From the NCBI RefSeq assembly GCF_030295975.1, contig NZ_AP027364.1, forward strand, positions 2,232,001 through 2,296,000: a DNA stretch of 64,000 nucleotides, read 5' to 3'. Source of the DNA: Thalassotalea atypica (GTDB lineage: Bacteria; Pseudomonadota; Gammaproteobacteria; Enterobacterales; Alteromonadaceae). Position numbers and translations under genes: made by a program. Shown piece by piece: positions 62,466-64,000 of this stretch. The notes beneath the pieces were generated by a model. That model saw only the letters and a list, made by a program, of their open reading frames with translations, was not told the origin of the DNA and made no database searches. The stretch's first letter is position 1, and each line of letters opens with the position of its first letter.

Positions 62466-62583
62466 TGAGCAACTAATTTCTTATTCTCCTAAATAAAAGT
62501 TATTGAAATTAACTCCCCTAACCTTTTGTTTATATAGCTTTAAAGCTTAATTAATACCCCTATTAAAATTATTAATTTTACTG

Positions 62584-62661
62584 CTAGTACGTGCGGCGAT
62601 ACGCTATTCGCCAATGGATGCATTAAATCAAATGTGAAGTACCAGCGTTGTAACGTACTAG
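62584..62661. repeat. Nested inverted repeat upstream of the MddA-like gene
   Basis: CTAGTACGT and ACGTACTAG are nine-base arms 60 bases apart, and inside them GGCGA/TCGCC forms a smaller hairpin. The structure ends 33 bases before the MddA-like start codon. It may be a structured leader, or a remnant of a small insertion. Confidence 0.4.
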
Positions 62662-62694
62662 TGTATTGAATGATTTTAAAATGGAGTCGATAAA

Positions 62695-63423
62695 ATGAAA
62701 AAACTTGTTATTTCTCTTTACGGAATTTTCGCGTACCTCATCGGTTTGTCTGGGCTTACCGCCTTTATTCTCTTTATGGGGGGATGGCAAATTCTACCCA
62801 TCCACATTAACTCTAACATTGCTTCAAGTAGTTCGATGCAGGCCGTTATAGTTAATCTGTTAATTTTAACACTATTTGGCTTGCACCATAGTATTGCTGC
62901 TCGAGCCTCATTTAAAGAAAAGTTAACACAGTATATTCCCGCAGAACTAGAACGTAGCACTTATGTGCTTGTATCAGGCATTTTTATGTACATTTTGTGT
63001 TTTTATTGGCAGCCTGTAGCGGGCACTGTTTGGAATATAGACAATGCAGTCATCACAATCTTACTGAAAATTGTTCATATTATCGGGTGGCTTGTCTTGG
63101 TTGGCGCGACATTTGAAATTGATCATTTTCACTTAATGGGGTTAAAACAAAGTATCACCACCGATGTTGCTGAAGGAAAAAAACTCAAAGAGAACTTTTT
63201 ATACAGCATAGTAAGGCACCCGATTCAAACCGGCGTATTAATGGGGGTTTGGTCAACTGCTTACATGAGTATGACCCAGTTCATCATGTCAATTGGTTTA
63301 ACTTTTTATATCGTTGTGGGCCTATATTTTGAAGAAAAATCGCTTATCAAACATTTTGGAGATACCTATCTTGATTATAAGAAAAGAGTGCCTGGCGTGA
63401 TCCCATTTTGGCCAACGCATTAA
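62695..63423 (+). CDS. mddA: MddA-like methanethiol S-methyltransferase (NnrU/isoprenylcysteine methyltransferase-like)
   Basis: 242 residues, five or six membrane helices. The N-terminal NnrU-like half has GLHHSIAARASFK. The C-terminal half carries the ICMT-type SAM-binding pattern YSIVRHPIQTGVLMGVW and FEEKSLIKHFGDTYLDYKKRVPGVIPF. This layout is that of MddA, which methylates methanethiol to dimethyl sulfide with S-adenosylmethionine at the membrane. Length fits the family. A generic NnrU or ICMT-like methyltransferase remains possible; the substrate is inferred from family resemblance only. Confidence 0.65.
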   Translation: MKKLVISLYGIFAYLIGLSGLTAFILFMGGWQILPIHINSNIASSSSMQAVIVNLLILTLFGLHHSIAARASFKEKLTQYIPAELERSTYVLVSGIFMYILCFYWQPVAGTVWNIDNAVITILLKIVHIIGWLVLVGATFEIDHFHLMGLKQSITTDVAEGKKLKENFLYSIVRHPIQTGVLMGVWSTAYMSMTQFIMSIGLTFYIVVGLYFEEKSLIKHFGDTYLDYKKRVPGVIPFWPTH

Positions 63424-63466
63424 ATAATAAACTAATCAACCGATGTAGATAAGTGGAGTGACGAAC

Positions 63467-64000
63467 GTGGTAAAAATTAGCATAAAAACAATATGTAAAG
63501 CGGTTACTTTGTGCTGTTTAATAGTGGTAAGTTCGCATACCTATGCAGCATTAATTTGTCAATTTGATAATGCTATAATTACTGACGTTGGCTTTGTCGG
63601 TATTGAGTCATCTGGAGTGCATTTATTCTTTGGACCAGACAAACTAGATATAGGTGATTCATTCGACTTATTGACTGGTGCATCGCCTGGATCGAGCGAG
63701 CTTGCTTCTGCACTAAATGTAAACTTTGATGTAGATAACATTAGTGGTTTTGGCTTCGGTGACACGCTAAATTTAACGCCTTTAACAGAGCAGTTTTTTA
63801 TCACTATTATTGAAAACTCTGGTTATTTTAATATGAGTGGCGTTACAGCATATTTTAATGGTGATGGTCAAGGCGCTAGCTTTCATGGTGTTATGCAGCG
63901 ACCTGAAGAATCGATAGATGTTTCTGAGCCTAAATCAATACTAGTTTTATTATTAACACTAGGACTTATGTGGTCATTGATAATAACCAATACACACCAC
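63467..64000 (+). CDS. Secreted protein with PEP-CTERM-like tail, 3' end outside window
   Basis: The frame opens with GTG at 63467, preceded by GGAG at ideal spacing (eight bases), and stays open for 178 codons to the window edge. A signal peptide (ICKAVTLCCLIVVSSHTYA) is clear. The body is small and beta-rich with Gly/Asp/Asn turns (FGFGDTLNLTPL, AYFNGDGQGASFHG). The last visible residues, VSEPKSILVLLLTLGLMWSL, resemble a PEP-CTERM sorting tail: a Pro-containing motif followed by a membrane helix. The usual basic end would lie just outside. Such proteins are handled by exosortase, which is not in this window. Confidence 0.7.
   Translation, partial: MVKISIKTICKAVTLCCLIVVSSHTYAALICQFDNAIITDVGFVGIESSGVHLFFGPDKLDIGDSFDLLTGASPGSSELASALNVNFDVDNISGFGFGDTLNLTPLTEQFFITIIENSGYFNMSGVTAYFNGDGQGASFHGVMQRPEESIDVSEPKSILVLLLTLGLMWSLIITNTHH

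Overview
The window looks like chromosome of a marine gammaproteobacterium of the Alteromonadales (Colwellia/Thalassotalea-like). This rests on an AT-rich base composition, large TonB-dependent receptors of the Xanthomonas/Caulobacter type beside sugar-degrading genes, FAD halogenase-like proteins in such loci, the anaerobic ubiquinone genes ubiT/ubiU/ubiV, and a DUF5062 protein. No rRNA, tRNA or CRISPR array was recognised. The assignment is inferred from gene content; no database was searched.

Layout. (1) 1-7.6 kb: the 3' part of a TonB receptor, then halogenase-like, SapC, JmjC/cupin-like, a second halogenase-like gene and a polysaccharide deacetylase, all on the + strand. (2) 7.9-11.1 kb: a three-gene unit of a propeller-like lipoprotein, a di-heme MbnH-type enzyme and an MbnP-type lipoprotein. 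(3) 11.1-20.3 kb: a beta-glucan (laminarin-type) utilisation locus with GH16, GH3 and a FHS-type MFS carrier on the - strand. GH1, a GPH symporter and a LacI regulator lie on the + strand, and two identical LacI-type operators sit in the divergent promoter. (4) 20.4-25.4 kb: a metallo-beta-lactamase-fold protein, a small membrane protein, then ubiT divergent from ubiUV with FNR-like boxes between them, and DUF5062. (5) 25.4-40.6 kb: an RND pump with its TetR regulator, an HD-GYP protein, nudC with an HxlR regulator, and a MacAB-like ABC exporter followed by its NtrC/NtrY-like two-component pair.

(6) 40.7-57.9 kb is the most interesting part. It holds a FadR-type GntR regulator, an exported GH2 beta-galactosidase, and a fused hydroxylysine-kinase/phospho-lyase-type enzyme. 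It also has an NhaC-family carrier, two saccharopine dehydrogenases, a TonB receptor and an exported GH63 alpha-glucosidase of the E. coli YgjK type. One 12-13 bp motif occurs both at the regulator/beta-galactosidase promoter and at the distant receptor/GH63 promoter. Together these fit a locus for taking up and degrading glucosyl-galactosyl-hydroxylysine, the glycan-amino-acid unit of collagen: GH63 removes Glc, GH2 removes Gal, and hydroxylysine is phosphorylated and converted to aminoadipate semialdehyde, where the saccharopine enzymes connect. This is an inference and needs biochemistry.

(7) 57.9-64 kb: a patchy region with decayed IS110 and IS3 transposase fragments, an M23 peptidase-like protein, a ZIP-like transporter, a solitary solute-binding protein, a LysR regulator and a methanethiol S-methyltransferase (MddA)-like membrane enzyme. 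The last gene has a GTG start, encodes a secreted protein with a C-terminal anchor-like tail, and runs off the window end.
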